Origin: Cryptomeria japonica
Lineage: Eukaryota; Streptophyta; Pinopsida; Cupressales; Cupressaceae
Assembly: GCF_030272615.1 (NCBI RefSeq)
Contig: NC_081410.1
Coordinates: 285,509,957-285,573,956, forward strand
DNA length: 64,000 nucleotides
Direction of reading: 5' to 3'
Below the pieces are notes generated by a model that was not told the origin of the DNA, made no database searches, and saw only the letters and a program-made list of their open reading frames with translations. Positions 34,915 through 46,150 of the stretch are shown here, in pieces (the stretch's first letter is position 1; every line of letters starts with the position of its first letter). The position numbers were made by a program, and so were the translations under genes.

Positions 34915-36153
34915 TGTAGCGTCCTAAAATTGTGACACTTGCAATTTCGACTGCATTTCGGTCTTCACGATGGCGATGCAACACGAAACCTGAATGGAGA
35001 CCCCGAAACTTGTCCACGACACCAAAAACTGCATTTTCAAGCACCCTGGCCTGAACCTCCTTTGCACCCTGCTGTCCCGGGAGGTGGGACCAGAGTGCCC
35101 AGTGTCCTAGTCCTTCAGGACTAGGGCGCCCAGCGCCCTGGTCCCTGGCCCTATTTTGGGCCCGGTCTCCTATGGGACTTCAGGTCTTTTTGTTTGCATA
35201 TTGGAAATAATATTTCCTGGTCGGCCTAAGGTCGGAAAAATCAGTCTTTTAACCCTAATTGGCAAGTATATAAACTACATTTTCCTCTCCCATTTGGGTA
35301 AGAAGGTGATATGTGTACAAGCATGGAAATTATACTCAAGCATTCAAGCATTCAAGCATTCCTTCAAGCAATTGATCATTTTAAGTCTCCATTCAAGGCT
35401 AAGTGTTGCATTCAAGACAAGGGTTCAACCATTGAAGAGGAGATCACTTACTACATACTACTACAACATACAACATACAACATCTATACCTTCTCACATA
35501 AGGATACAAACATCCTTACAACAAGGTATTAGTACTTGTTTTACATTACAGACATTTACATTTACAGCATTGCTCATTTCTTGGTTAATTCCAAAACTGG
35601 GGTTTGACCTAAAGGCAAACCTCTAATCCCTAACCCCCCAATCGTCTTCGCTTTTCTGTGTGTAGGTTATAGGTACGCAGCTGAAATTGAAGATCTGGAA
35701 TCCTTGTGCAGAGACGAATAGATCCCCCTTCGTTTCGCGGATTTTTCGGAGGACCGTGGCGCTCGGGCGCCATCGTCCTGGCAACTTTCGCTCAAATTTG
35801 CAGGACAGCACTGTATCGACATTTTACTGCTAATTCCAGGTCCGCAGCTTCATACTGTATTCCTATCTCAGTTTATAAGTGAATCTTTCTCACTTTCTAT
35901 GCATTCCTAGCTTAATTCTTCTATGCACATTCTTTACAAAAGAGGGTAGCCTTGCTGTCATAACCCTTGAAACTCATTTAGCATCCAATCTTGCATTGTG
36001 TGGGATTGGATCTTGTGGGTTTCAACCCCTCTTTTGAATGTAAAGTCTCTCCCCTAAGTGAAAACCATCAACCCTAGAGACTCTCCCTTCTCTCTCCTCG
36101 GAGTTGGAAGAGGGGAGAGCAACTAGGGTTCGATCGCGATTTTCCGCTTTACA
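34915..36153 (+). repeat. 3' LTR of gag-only element
   Basis: This 1,239-bp copy of 28,330-29,568 starts TGTAGCGTCCTAAAATTG and ends CCGCTTTACA, followed by the target duplicate AGAAT. Confidence 0.95.
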
Positions 36154-36158
36154 AGAAT

Positions 36159-37229
36159 TAACATCTTTTTTCCCTTCCTCCTCTTCTCCAGCATTCTCTT
36201 CCTTCTCACTCTCCATTTTTGTCTTAATATCGTTCCCCTTTTCCTCCTCCGAAGCATAATGCACCTCCGTTTCCACATTATCAATATTAGCTCTCCATTT
36301 TTTATGGGTAGGGGCATTAGACTGGTCATCATCAGACTCAGAATCATTATAGCTCTAAGAAACTTGTGCATTAGTTACCAGGTAATCATCCTTGCTAGCC
36401 CTAGCTTTTTCCTTCAGATATTCATAAATGAGCAAAAATAAGCCCCTAATGGGCTATGGGGTAAGAATTGGGCTTTTTGGCATGGTCAACCAAACTCTCA
36501 TTTAGAGAAGAAGCTAAGTAAAAGGGTAGGGAAATCTTAACCCCATGGCGGAAATGATTAAGAATTGTAAAATGATAGTTGTAGAGTTTAGTAAATCTAG
36601 CATCAATAGATAAGGAATTCCATCAAAAGCCTTACCACTTTCTGCCAAAAAGACTTTACTTGCTGGGGGAGGTAGTAGGAGATTTTGTCTTTCTTGGCAA
36701 GTTGAACCTTCTCATCCTTAGATTTTGGGAAGTTTTTAATCGCTTCAGTAGCATACTTCTGGTCTCTATAGAATTTAGTACCCTCCTTCTGAAGACCCGT
36801 GACCTCTGCAACCATATCTTCATCAATATTCCAGGTCTCCCCAAACAAGGTGACTTTGTTGTTGTTCCAGCCCCTAGCAAAGCCATGAGACACCAAATTT
36901 CTACTTCCATGCAACTTTTCCATATAGTTGGTGAATCCATATCTATGAAGCCTCCTCCACACTTTCCACTCACTCTTCCAGTTTTTGCAACCAGAGGGCT
37001 CATTCCTGTTTAAGTTACCTTTCATATTGAACAACACGTCAAAGTACCCAAAGGTGTATCTCACAATCTGCAGATTTAACCACAAGTTCTTGAGCAAAAT
37101 TCTGGAATAACAGAACAGAGTCCCATCCGTGGTTTTAAAGATAATAATAATGGCCGCACAAAACTGACACTTATTATTATAATCCCCATTACACATATGA
37201 TCATAAAACTGATGCCTAAAAGCAATCAT
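36159..37229 (-). pseudogene. LINE extra ORF after RNase H, N-terminal part
   Basis: It opens at 37,229, only 68 bases after the RNase H frame ends at 37,297. The text includes WKSEWKVWRRLHRYGFTNYM, NLVSHGFARGWNNNKVTLF, GETWNIDEDMVAEVTGL, GTKFYRDQKYATEAI and KSFWQKVVRLLMEFLIY. After stops near 36,600 the frame shifts (YNYHFTILNHFRHGVKISL) and then an acidic stretch follows, up to the LTR element at 36,158. I do not know its function. The F-x-I-x-x-E...ITG pattern resembles part of the second ORF of element C at 54,461. It is not a usual part of plant L1 elements. Confidence 0.65.
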
Positions 37230-37296
37230 TAACTAATAGTTCATTTGCCCCTAAACTTTGTCTTTGATTTTTGGACCCCAAAAGATAATCATGATT

Positions 37297-37764
37297 TTAA
37301 ATTGACCCATTGATGTGATCAAGTAATAATTGCTCTCTAACATCCCTTTTACAATGGGTCTCTCTGATATATTTAACCTCCACCTCTAAATTGACCCCTT
37401 CATTAGCTAAAAGGTCTGCAACATTATTGCCTTCCCTTAGAGTGTGAGTTATGAGAATACTAACATAGTCATTTAATAACTTTCTAGCACTTTCAACTAA
37501 ATTAGTAATATTCCAAGATATAGAACTAGTACCTTTAAGAGCCTGGATGATGTTGAGGGAGTCCCCTTCCAGCCAATTTTTTTTAAATTTGAATCCCTGA
37601 GCAAGCTGGAGGCTTTTTATCATAGCTTGAGCTTCAACCACATGATTATTTTGGACCCCAAAAGGAGAAGCAATAGCAGCAATACAAACACCTTGAGCAT
37701 TTCTGATGACTCCTCCACCACTGGACTTCCCAGGGTTGCCTTTAGCCACCCCATCAAAATTCAC
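37297..37764 (-). pseudogene. LINE RNase H
   Basis: VNFDGVAKGNPGKSSGGG carries the first Asp, NHVVEAQAMIKSLQLA the Glu, WLEGDSLNII the second Asp and REGNNVADLLANEGV the last. All four catalytic positions are present. RNase H at the end of ORF2 is known in plant L1-type LINEs. The open piece is 155 codons, and the frame upstream joins the Cys/His domain through stops. Confidence 0.9.
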
Positions 37765-38860
37765 CTTTATCCATTCATGATCAGAAAATCACCAAACAAT
37801 ATTATCTCTCCTAGTCTTATTGTCAGATTTGCAAACTTTGTGGATTAAGTTCCATTCAATAAGGATGCCTTTTTCAATTTCATTCATATCAGTAAAAAAC
37901 CATTGTTTATTGTTCCTATGAGGAATATTTATATTTTCTTTTATAGCCCTGCAAACTTATTCAAAGACCACATGAGAGGTGCACTTAGCTTCCCTAAATA
38001 TTTTGTTATTTCTCTCTTTCCAGATTCCCTAGCAAGTCATGGGGAGGATCAGGGACCAAAGGTTCTTGATAAGAGGAAATTTGGTGGGGAAGGTCCATTG
38101 CCAAATAATTTCCTTGAGACTCTTGTGCATGACCCAATCAACTTTCCAATTCACCCAAAACTTACTCTAGATTTCCCAAGTGAAGGAACAATGGAAGAAC
38201 AAATGATCAACTGATTCTTCCTCTTTCTGGCATAGCTCACACCTATTAGGGAACATAAAACCTCTTCAGACCAAGTTGTCAATAATAAGGATCCTATTGT
38301 GAGTAGCAAGCCAAAGGAACATATTGACTTTAGGGATAAGAATTCTATTGCAAACTTTGCCCCATATAGGGTTACTAATCTAAGTAAAAGTGTTTTTGTA
38401 GGAAGAAGCAACCATAAAGTCACCTCTTGGATTACTCTTCCAGAGGAAAACATCATCATAATCTTTGTTAATAGAAAAGGATAGTAGCTCCTGCTGGAGC
38501 AGGGAAAATCCATCTTATATAACATCAAGCCTAACCCATTTTTTCTCCTTCCAATAGTCACACACCATAGACCCAAACCTCCTTTTACATTCCTCAATAA
38601 ATTGACTTCTGCCTTGATCAAAGAGAGGTTCATTGTTCATCCAAGGATCCTCCCAGAACCTTATTTTGTCACCTTTTCCAAGGACCCATCCAGCTCCAAC
38701 TTTGGCCACTTTTATGGATTTGATAATACTATTCCAAATGAATGACCCAACCTTCAGAGTTGAGGAGATCCTAGAGAGGGTGATTCTGAATATATTTGTC
38801 GAACCAGATCTGGTTCCAATATTTCTTAATGTCATAAGCTCTCCATATTTGTTTAGCAAG
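37765..38860 (-). pseudogene. LINE zinc-binding region of RT (zf-RVT)
   Basis: The frame reads FLWLATHNRILIIDNLV and then RCELCQKEEESVDHLFFHC at about 38,262-38,205, the CxxC...HxxxxC motif found after RT in plant LINEs. Upstream is the connecting region (GAGWVLGKGDKIRFWEDPW at about 38,690). Stops and one or two frame changes are present. Longer open frames here in other phases are shadows. Confidence 0.82.
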
Positions 38861-40609
38861 GAGAGTTTTATTAAAAAAATTTAGAGCTTTTATACCAAGC
38901 CCTCCTTTGCTCTTTGGTTTACACACTTTGTCCCAAGCAACCAAGGATAGTCTCTTTTTTTCTTCAACCCCTGACTAGATAAATCTCTTCTGGATTCTTT
39001 CTAATTCTTCAGAAAATTTAGCTGGGATACCAAATAGACTAAGAGCATATACAAGGAGATTCTGGAGAGTAGCTTGAAGAAGCTGCAACTTTCCAGCCTA
39101 AGATAAAATGGATCCTTTCCAACCAGCAAGTTTTTTTTTGAGTTTGTAAATTAACATATTCTAGAAGGAGTTTGGGGGAGCTAAACCCAAGGGGAGACCT
39201 AGATAAGTGGAGGGGATCATTTCCACCTTGCAACCAATAATTTTAGCAATTCTCTGTTGTCTTATGATAGGAGTGTTCATGAAGTATATAGCCAATTTGT
39301 CCCAATTGACTTGCTGGCCAATTGCCAAAGAATAAGAATTAAGAGCACCTTTAAAGGCAACAACCTCCCCAACATAAGAATATCCCATTAAGATAGTATC
39401 ATCAACAAACTATTGGTGAGAGCAAAAAACATTAGCAGAGGAAGGTTGAAGACCTTTGATAATTTTATTCACTTTCATTTTTTGGATCAGTCTGCTCATA
39501 CTCTCCGCCAAGATGGTGAAAAGAATAAGAGACATGGGATCTCTTTGTCTAAGCCCCCTCGACGATTTAAATAATTTAGTAGGAGATCCATTAATGAGAA
39601 TTGAAAACATAGGAGTGGAGATCAACTCTCTGATAATTTTGATTATCTTCTCATCAAATCCAAAAGCCTCCATGATTCTGAAAAGAACTTGCCAATCCAC
39701 TCTATCATAAGCTTTCACCAGATCCAACTTTATTAGAAATCCTTCTTTATTGGGAGCATTAAGGGAGTGAATATTCTCATGCACCAGAATGATAGAGTCC
39801 AAAATCTACCTGCCAGGAAAAAAACCTTTTTACTCCTCGGAGATGATGAAGGGGAGGACAACCAAAATTCTAGAAGTCAAAACTTTAGATATGATATTAT
39901 AGAAGGAGTTACATAGACTTATTGGCCTAAATTTTTCCATTGAATCCTCCCCAACCACCTTAGGAATTAAGGCAATAAAAGTGGAGTTGATTTCCTTAAG
40001 GATTCTTCTTGAACCAAAAAATTTTTTTACCGCATTGACCCTGTCTTTTCCCACAATATGCCAAAATTCCTGGAAGAAAAACATAGGGAAGCCATCAGGT
40101 CCTGGAGCCTTATCCCCTTGAAAGGACAAGACAACTTTTTTAATTTCCCCAGCAGAGGGGATAGCAGAAAGGGCCTTATTCTGATTAGGATTAATAATCT
40201 TGGAAATGATGTCAACGAGATCTTGTTGTTGGGTATAATCAATATCCTTGCTACCGGTGAGGAGCTAAGAAAAGAAACTAACAGCTTCATCCCTAATATT
40301 ATCCTCATTAAGAAGAATTTTGTCCTCAGCAATTAATCTGGAAATTCTATTCGCAGCTTTATGTTCCAAAGAGGTCATGTGAAAAAATTTAGTTTTTCTG
40401 TCCCCAGCCTCCAACCAAATAGCCCTAGATCTCTGCCTCCAATAGATTTCCTCCCTAGAGATGATGTTGTGAAGTTTGACTAATACATCATCTTCCTTAG
40501 CTTTGGGATACTTTTTATAGCCATCTTTTTGTATAGAGTTTTGGATCTATTCTAATTCCTCCTTCAACTTTTTCTTTGAGTCAAAAATATCACCAAACAC
40601 CTTCTTGTT
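38861..40609 (-). pseudogene. LINE reverse transcriptase
   Basis: It starts at the lead-in (VFGDIFDSKKKLKEELE) and carries RAIWLEAGDRKTKFFH, GDKAPGPDGFPMFFFQEFW, FRPISLCNSFYNIISKVL, GFLIKLDLVKAYDRVDW, GLRQRDPMSLILFTILAE and the catalytic box FVDD near 39,405, just after an in-frame TAG. STYLGLPLGLAPPNSF follows. The pieces 40,129, 39,802 and 39,388 share one frame. The endonuclease half of ORF2 is missing because the insertion is 5' truncated. Confidence 0.92.
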
Positions 40610-40622
40610 CCATATCTATGTT
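40610..40622. repeat. LINE target-site duplication, right copy
   Basis: CCATATCTATGTT mirrors 27,375-27,388. The bases beyond it belong to relic G (CYKHR of the RNase H), which resumes as RIWEMIEEF at 27,374. Confidence 0.75.
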
Positions 40623-41050
40623 TATAACATTTCAATCTATCATTTTTTGTGGTATGAAGGTCTTTTACCTTATTTATAATAAGTTCACTATCTCCAAAAT
40701 CTTAGAGACAATTGATTTTCCTCTTTCTTGCCCATAATAAGCCATGAACAAGTCATTCATACTCTATTGTAAAGTTGGTACAGTTAAATGAAAATCTAAA
40801 GGAAGAATAATATTTCTCTCCTTGAGGAGATATGAGCATGCAACCTCCTCCTGAACCAGTTGAGCTCCTAGAACCATAAAAAAATAGCTTCCAAACCTCA
40901 TTATCTTGCTGATCTGATTTTTGTACTCCACCTTTTACCAAGTTGGACAGTAAAGAATTGGGTTCATGCATCATGTAAACACCAAATCCAAACTCTTGTA
41001 GCTGCTTGTTTGCAATATTTTGACTATTCTTAGTTGCCCACTCATCTAAT
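40623..41050 (-). pseudogene. Relic G: RNase H, first part
   Basis: The minus strand reads FGVYMMHEPNSLL, then EVWKLFFYGSRSSTGSGGG (first catalytic Asp changed to Tyr) and GEKYYSSFRFSFNCTNFTIE. After a stop come the SELIINKVKDLHTTKND residues. This is an archaeal-type RNase H as in Tat elements, but here it precedes RT. The left end is cut by the LINE and the right end by the solo LTR. CTAAT at 41,046-41,050 is the LTR target copy. Confidence 0.78.
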
Positions 41051-42236
41051 TGTTAGACAAATCTGATACCGGGAGTAAACTAAGAGGGGGGTGAATCAGA
41101 TTACCATCATAAATTAGAACTAATACATATTAAAACCATTTAATTAGAGCACAAAGAAACAAACATAATGAAGGATAGAACATGAAAGCATAGTACACAC
41201 AACACCAATATTTTGATGTGGAAAACCCGGTAAAGGGAAAAACCACAGTGGGAAACCCTACCCACAATCAAATAATACTTCTGCAGCAGTATGTGAAATT
41301 ACAATGGGGATTGCACTTGCAATTAGGCCAACTGCCTAGATCTCACTACTCATCACAAAAAGAAGTCTCACTGACTTACAAAAACATCGGACTACAATCT
41401 GGAAAGAATGAACTATGAAAGTAATATATCTTAATGCTTGATATAGTTCCGGTTAAGCATAGATGTCTTCCCTACAATACAAAAACCTTCACCGAATGAT
41501 ATATCACTTGTTCGCACATAAAAATTCCTCTGATAATGCAAACATAACCATTGATCCCATCCATATACAAATTACATGAATAAGTCACCTATAAATACAG
41601 ATCATCAACCTTATTGACAAGGTCAGCTAAACCCTAAACCTATAAACCCAAAAATTACATTACACGGTATCACCAGACCAATATTATGATTTACATTACA
41701 TAGCATGGACCTAAATCAAGTAACCAAATAATTCCATCTGTCGGAAATTCTGCTAAGACCAAAATCCAACACGCTTCACCAACCGGTAGAAACCGTTAGT
41801 GAAGTAACATATAAAGTCAAACCAGATCCAAATAGGACCACCATAATAGCACGCCAGCCAATGTAAAGTCACCAAACACTCAGAATATGATCAAGAAGAA
41901 CCTTCAACATGATAGAAATTGATTCCATAAGCTAAACCAAAATCCTCTGACCAAAACACCAAATATCACTTACCGGTAAAGCTAGTTGGTACTGGGAAAA
42001 ACCAATCGGGAACATAAGCGATAGTTACCGGAGCACCAAAACATGAACCAATAGAATATGGAAAAAAATAGACATCCAGAGTAAGCATCCAAAACCGATT
42101 CGAGAGATCTGATCATATCGGATCAAAACCATAGCCAAAACCAAGATGATCACCAAGTCTAACCAGGATAGGTCCAACCGGGATACAGTGTTGACATAAA
42201 TCACAACACTTAACCAAATCTAACATATTTCCAACA
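41051..42236 (-). repeat. Solo copia-type LTR with perfect target duplication
   Basis: A 1,186-bp LTR stands alone. It starts TGTTAGACAAATC and ends ATATTTCCAACA on the plus strand, flanked by CTAAT on both sides (41,046-41,050 and 42,237-42,241). The G-tract before TGAATCAG (41,085) and the block GTGGAAAACCCGG...AAACCACAGTGGG (41,217-41,260) match copia A, B and C LTRs in inverse order, so its element strand is minus. It is the product of LTR-LTR recombination. Confidence 0.93.
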
Positions 42237-42241
42237 CTAAT

Positions 42242-43348
42242 ATCAAGTCATGAATTCCATCAACCTATGCATCCAACTCTTTTTCCATAGGATAATTCTC
42301 TTGATAAAAAATAGACAAGTTAGCATTCATGATAGGGGGTACATAAGGCTCAATATAATCATTTGCAATAGACTTAGATTTACTAGTAACCTTTGTGCCA
42401 TATCTAGTATTCAAAAGTATCTGGGACCAATTTGAAGATAAATACCCACCAATCTTAGTAGTGAAATCCTGAGACAAACATATAGAAAAGTAGGGAGGAA
42501 ATTCAATGACATAGATATCTTGAGGGATAGAAAAATTTGGGCATGCATGTAATGTCAAACTTGTATTTTTAATGACACCAACCGTGTTAACAATAGTACC
42601 ATCCAACTGTACTACACCCTGTTCAAGAGGCTCATAATCAATTCCCAGCTTGTCAACTATTTGTTTGGGCATTACAAAGCTACTAGCTCTTGAGTCTATC
42701 ATGCAATTGTGGACTAGGTGCTTACCAATAATTAGAGAAACGTAGAAAGGAGGTGGTTTGACTTCCTTTGTTGGTTGTTCAATACCTATCTTGGGATCAT
42801 TGGTAAGCATCACTCTAGATTGTTCATTGGTAGGATCATATGACAAATTGATATTTGAGAAGGCTGATTGCAAGAGGTTCTTTTGACTAGGAATAGCCAA
42901 CAAATCCCACATGGACATAGTGACATTAACTTTCTTCATATGATTATTAATATTGAAAGCAGGTACACTCACCTTGTTTTGAACAATAAATTCTTTTTCC
43001 TTTGTAAGTACTAGCTGTGTTGAATCTTTTGGCTATTCTTTACTTGCTGCAGCTTGATTTGTTGCTAAAAATAGAATATTTTATCCAGTAGATGGGCCAG
43101 CAGCCCCTTGGTTGGTGTTTGGAACTTGTTTCTCTTTAGAAACACCAATATCAACTTGTTGTCTATCATATACAACTCTATTTTTTGATCTTGTGTTTGC
43201 TACTGGAGTACTATAGAATTGATTTCATGATTATGGGTTGTTCATTCTACAAAATTCTTCCCTCTAAAAATTTATGAGGGACACTTATTCTCGCATATTT
43301 AAGTGTGTAGATGCATTTTGTTCCACTATATCAACCAATGGAATTTAT
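42242..43348 (-). pseudogene. Relic G: protease and Gag end
   Basis: The open piece 42,972-42,265 carries the retroelement protease: VHNCMIDSRASSFVMPKQIV, where the active-site Gly reads Arg, and GVVQLDGTIVNTVGVIKNTS. FPPYFSICLSQDFTTKIGGY and YGTKVTSKSKSIANDYIEPY follow, leading to RNase H at 41,050 across the solo LTR. Upstream (43,240-42,973) is the Gag-protease linker. Together with the other pieces this gives the order protease, RNase H, RT. Confidence 0.8.
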
Positions 43349-43430
43349 TGAACAACAGATGCACTTTGTACCATTAGTTTTTGGTTGATAAGACCTTTAG
43401 TACAAGTGACCTGATTGTGAGGTAAATTGC

Positions 43431-44105
43431 ATGGAAAATACCACTCAAGTTTATGCAATAAGTTGTTTTGTGTGGGTACCAATTCTCTTGAGGCACTTGC
43501 AGTGTTTGAATTATAGGGATCTGATATGGCCTTTGATTCGTACCTGGCCTTTGACCTTGAGGATTTGGTTGATATTGAGGTCTTTTTGGCTAAAAAGGGG
43601 CTTGATAAGGAGTTGGTTTTATCTTGTAATTTTGGTTTTGCTGCCTTTTTAGATTCACAATCTCATTTCCAAAGTTCTGCAATAAATTTTTTATCTCTTG
43701 AAACTCAAAAGATGAATTAGGAACACTTTTTTCTTGGTCAAAAGATGAAACATTTACTGTTGGTACACTATAAATGGGATGTACAACAACCAATGGTGGT
43801 ATTTGTAAAGGCATATTAGGATGAATTTCAAGAAAGATGGGTGTAGGTGGTCTAGATGCTATCTTTCCAGCTTGAATAATATGATTTTTCCCTTATAATA
43901 ATGTAAAACACTATTGGTAATTAAATCCCTCCAATTGATTATATAATGACAAAAATGTCACTATTAAGTTCCCTTAAATAATAAAAGAAATCATGTTTTG
44001 TAGAAGGTCTTAACGTGGCAGGAATTCAATTCCATGTCCGTTGAAAATGAAAATTGAAATCTTTTATTTTCTCTTGAAAATCCCTCTTGGTAGTAATTAA
44101 TTTCT
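43431..44105 (-). pseudogene. Relic G Gag fragment, array copy 1
   Basis: The best frame is 43,814-43,590 (MPLQIPPLVVVHPIYSVP, then FEFQEIKNLLQNFGNEIVNL). Further toward 44,100 the Gag text is broken by indels. It is the most worn of the four copies and joins the Gag end leading to the protease at 42,972. Confidence 0.7.
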
Positions 44106-44224
44106 CTACTGAGGACAAGTTGCTAGAATGTATCCTCAAAGTGCAACAAACAAAATTCAAGGGAAGTGTTTATATTGTTGAGGGAAAGAAGAAAATGAAT
44201 GTACCAAAAAACACAGAATGATAC

Positions 44225-44533
44225 TCATAGTATCTCTATTTCAAAATAAGAATGAAGTTCGAAGAATGATATTTTATGTATAGTATACATTGAAACAAAG
44301 AATATACAGAGAATGTTACTCATGTTTTTGCAATCATGAAGCAGTCCCAAAACCGAGTTGTCATGTATGAAGTATAATCTTACCTGAAGCGGCCAGATGC
44401 TTGTGGATGTTACATCAAACTCTCTATCCAAAAATTCCTCAAGAAATCCCTCAAGGAGAAGACCCTCATGGCGACGCTCATCACAGAACAACAAAAATAA
44501 ACAAAAAGAAAAAAAGAATGCTTTAGGGTTCAT
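44225..44533 (-). other. Exon-like ORF with splice donor, array copy 1
   Basis: An ATG at 44,533 opens MNPKAFFFSFCLFLLF, then HEGLLLEGFLEEFLDREFD and SIWPLQ. After the LQ codons the bases read CAG-GTAAG, a full splice-donor consensus, at about 44,385. Equivalent ORFs lie at 46,513, 48,498 and about 50,460 in the other copies. Hydrophobic N-terminal residues suggest a signal or membrane segment. I do not recognise the protein. Confidence 0.45.
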
Positions 44534-45411
44534 AGTTACTCTAATATGCTTGAAATAACAACCATTTTTTGCCTTTGTTTTAACATTTTTCCTACCTTAC
44601 TAATACCCCAGTGGGCATTAGGGTATGACAATGTTTTTACTTTGCATCTCCTTTAAATGTAGTTAATATTTATTAAGAAATGAATTATAAATCACTGAAT
44701 AAATATTATTTATGGATCAAATAATAACATATGTTTTAAATAGCAATTCAAAATGATATAAATGGAGAATTTATGACAAGTGCCAAGTCATAGGGGGGAT
44801 AAGACTGAGTTTTATGAGGAGTGCAAAAAGATATAGGGGAGTTTCTAGACATTTGGAGGGTATATAGTGTTGTTTTGAGTCAATTTAGAGGGAGTTGGAG
44901 TATTTTCAGGTGCCATTAGGATGGATTTGGTCAAAGTGGACTTTTTCTTCATTTTGTAGCTATTTTGGAGTTTTTTAGTAGTCTCATAAATAGGATTTTT
45001 GAGTGCATACGACTAAGACAATTATTAGTTCCTATTTTCATGTAACTATCTTGGAGAAGCATAAGTATTCTCCAAACTTCATTTTTTGAAGTTATATCTT
45101 ATAATTTTTGCTTCTTGCTACTTGTAACTTTTTGGAGTTCTTTTGATCGAAGTGATAAGTTTGTAACGTAATTTTTCAAGGATTTATAAAGCATTGTGAC
45201 ACCTGTTACCCATAGCCTGAGAATGTTCCCATGTGTTGCAAGGTTGATAAGTTGATAGCTTAGAAAATGGTGCAAGCTTTAGTGATAACACTTCCACTAT
45301 CACTTTGTAAATCTCTCTCTAAGCCATGTTGAACAGTAAATGCACTTTGTACCATAAGTTCTTGGTTGATATGACCATTAGTACAAGTAGCCTAATTGTG
45401 AGGTAAATTGT

Positions 45412-46085
45412 ATGGAAAACACCATTCAAGTTCATGCACTAAGTTGTTTTGTGTGGGTACCAATTCTCTTGAGGCACTTGCAGTGTTTGGATTATAGGGA
45501 TCTAATATGGCCTTTGATTCATACCTGACCTTTGACCTTGGGGATTTGGTTGATATTGAGGTATTTTTGGCTAAAAAGGGGCTTGATAAGGGGTTGGATT
45601 TATCTTGTAATTTTGGTTTCCCTGCCTTTTCAGATTCACAATCTCATTTGCAAAGTTCTGTAATAATTTTTTATCTCTTGAAACTCAAAAGATGAATTAG
45701 GAACACTTTTTACCTTGTTAAAAGATGACACATTTATTAATGGTATATTATAAATGGGAGGTATAACAACTAATGGTGGTATTTGTAAAGGCATATTAGG
45801 GTGAATTTTAGGAAAGATGGGTGTAGGTGGCCTAGATGTTATCTTTCTAGCTTGAATAAAATGATTTTTGTCCTTACAATAATGTCAAATACTTTTGGTA
45901 ATGCAATCCCTCCAATTGATTATATCATGATAGAAATGTCACTATTAAGTTCCCTCAAATAATAAAAGAAATCACGTTTTGTAGAAGGTCTTAACATGGC
46001 AAGAATGTGATTCCTTGTTCGTTGAAAATGAAAATTGAAATCTTTCATTTTCTCTTGAAAAGCCCTCTTGGTGGTAATCAACTGC
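45412..46085 (-). pseudogene. Relic G Gag fragment, array copy 2
   Basis: The copy starts in the ORF 46,141-45,920, which reads TTKRAFQEKMKDFNFHFQR, then TKRDFFYYLRELNSDISIMI. Frame breaks follow, then the LQIPP-like stretch at about 45,790. It is one array period from copy 1. Confidence 0.7.
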
Positions 46086-46150
46086 TCTACCAAGGACAAG
46101 TTGCTAGAATGTATCCTCAAAGTGCAACAAACAAAATTCAAGGGAAGTGT

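Larger units (their letters stand above)
28330..36153 (+). mobile_element. Gag-protease-only LTR element (non-autonomous, Ty3/gypsy type)
   Basis: Two LTRs of equal length (1,239 bp) flank a 5.3-kb interior with Gag and protease but no RT, RNase H or integrase. AGAAT stands directly before (28,325-28,329) and after (36,154-36,158) the element, a perfect 5-bp target duplication. By eye the LTRs differ at about 40 sites (about 3 percent), mostly transitions, with no length change. It sits inside the extra ORF of the LINE. It must have used enzymes from an autonomous gypsy relative. Confidence 0.93.
27389..40609 (-). mobile_element. L1-type LINE, 5' truncated, split by a gag-only LTR element
   Basis: This minus-strand non-LTR element runs from 40,609 (truncated at the start of the RT lead-in) to an A-rich 3' end at 27,389-27,399. 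Order: RT, Cys/His domain, RNase H, then a further ORF. No endonuclease is left. The target duplication at both ends and the 5' truncation are typical of target-primed insertion. About 5.4 kb remain once the insertion 28,330-36,158 is set aside. It lies inside the RNase H of relic G. Confidence 0.85.

Noticed and set aside
38151-38633. 160-codon minus-strand ORF in the LINE as a separate protein
   Set aside because: It is a shadow of the true frame, which carries the RCELCQKEEESVDHLFFHC zinc motif and runs through stops.
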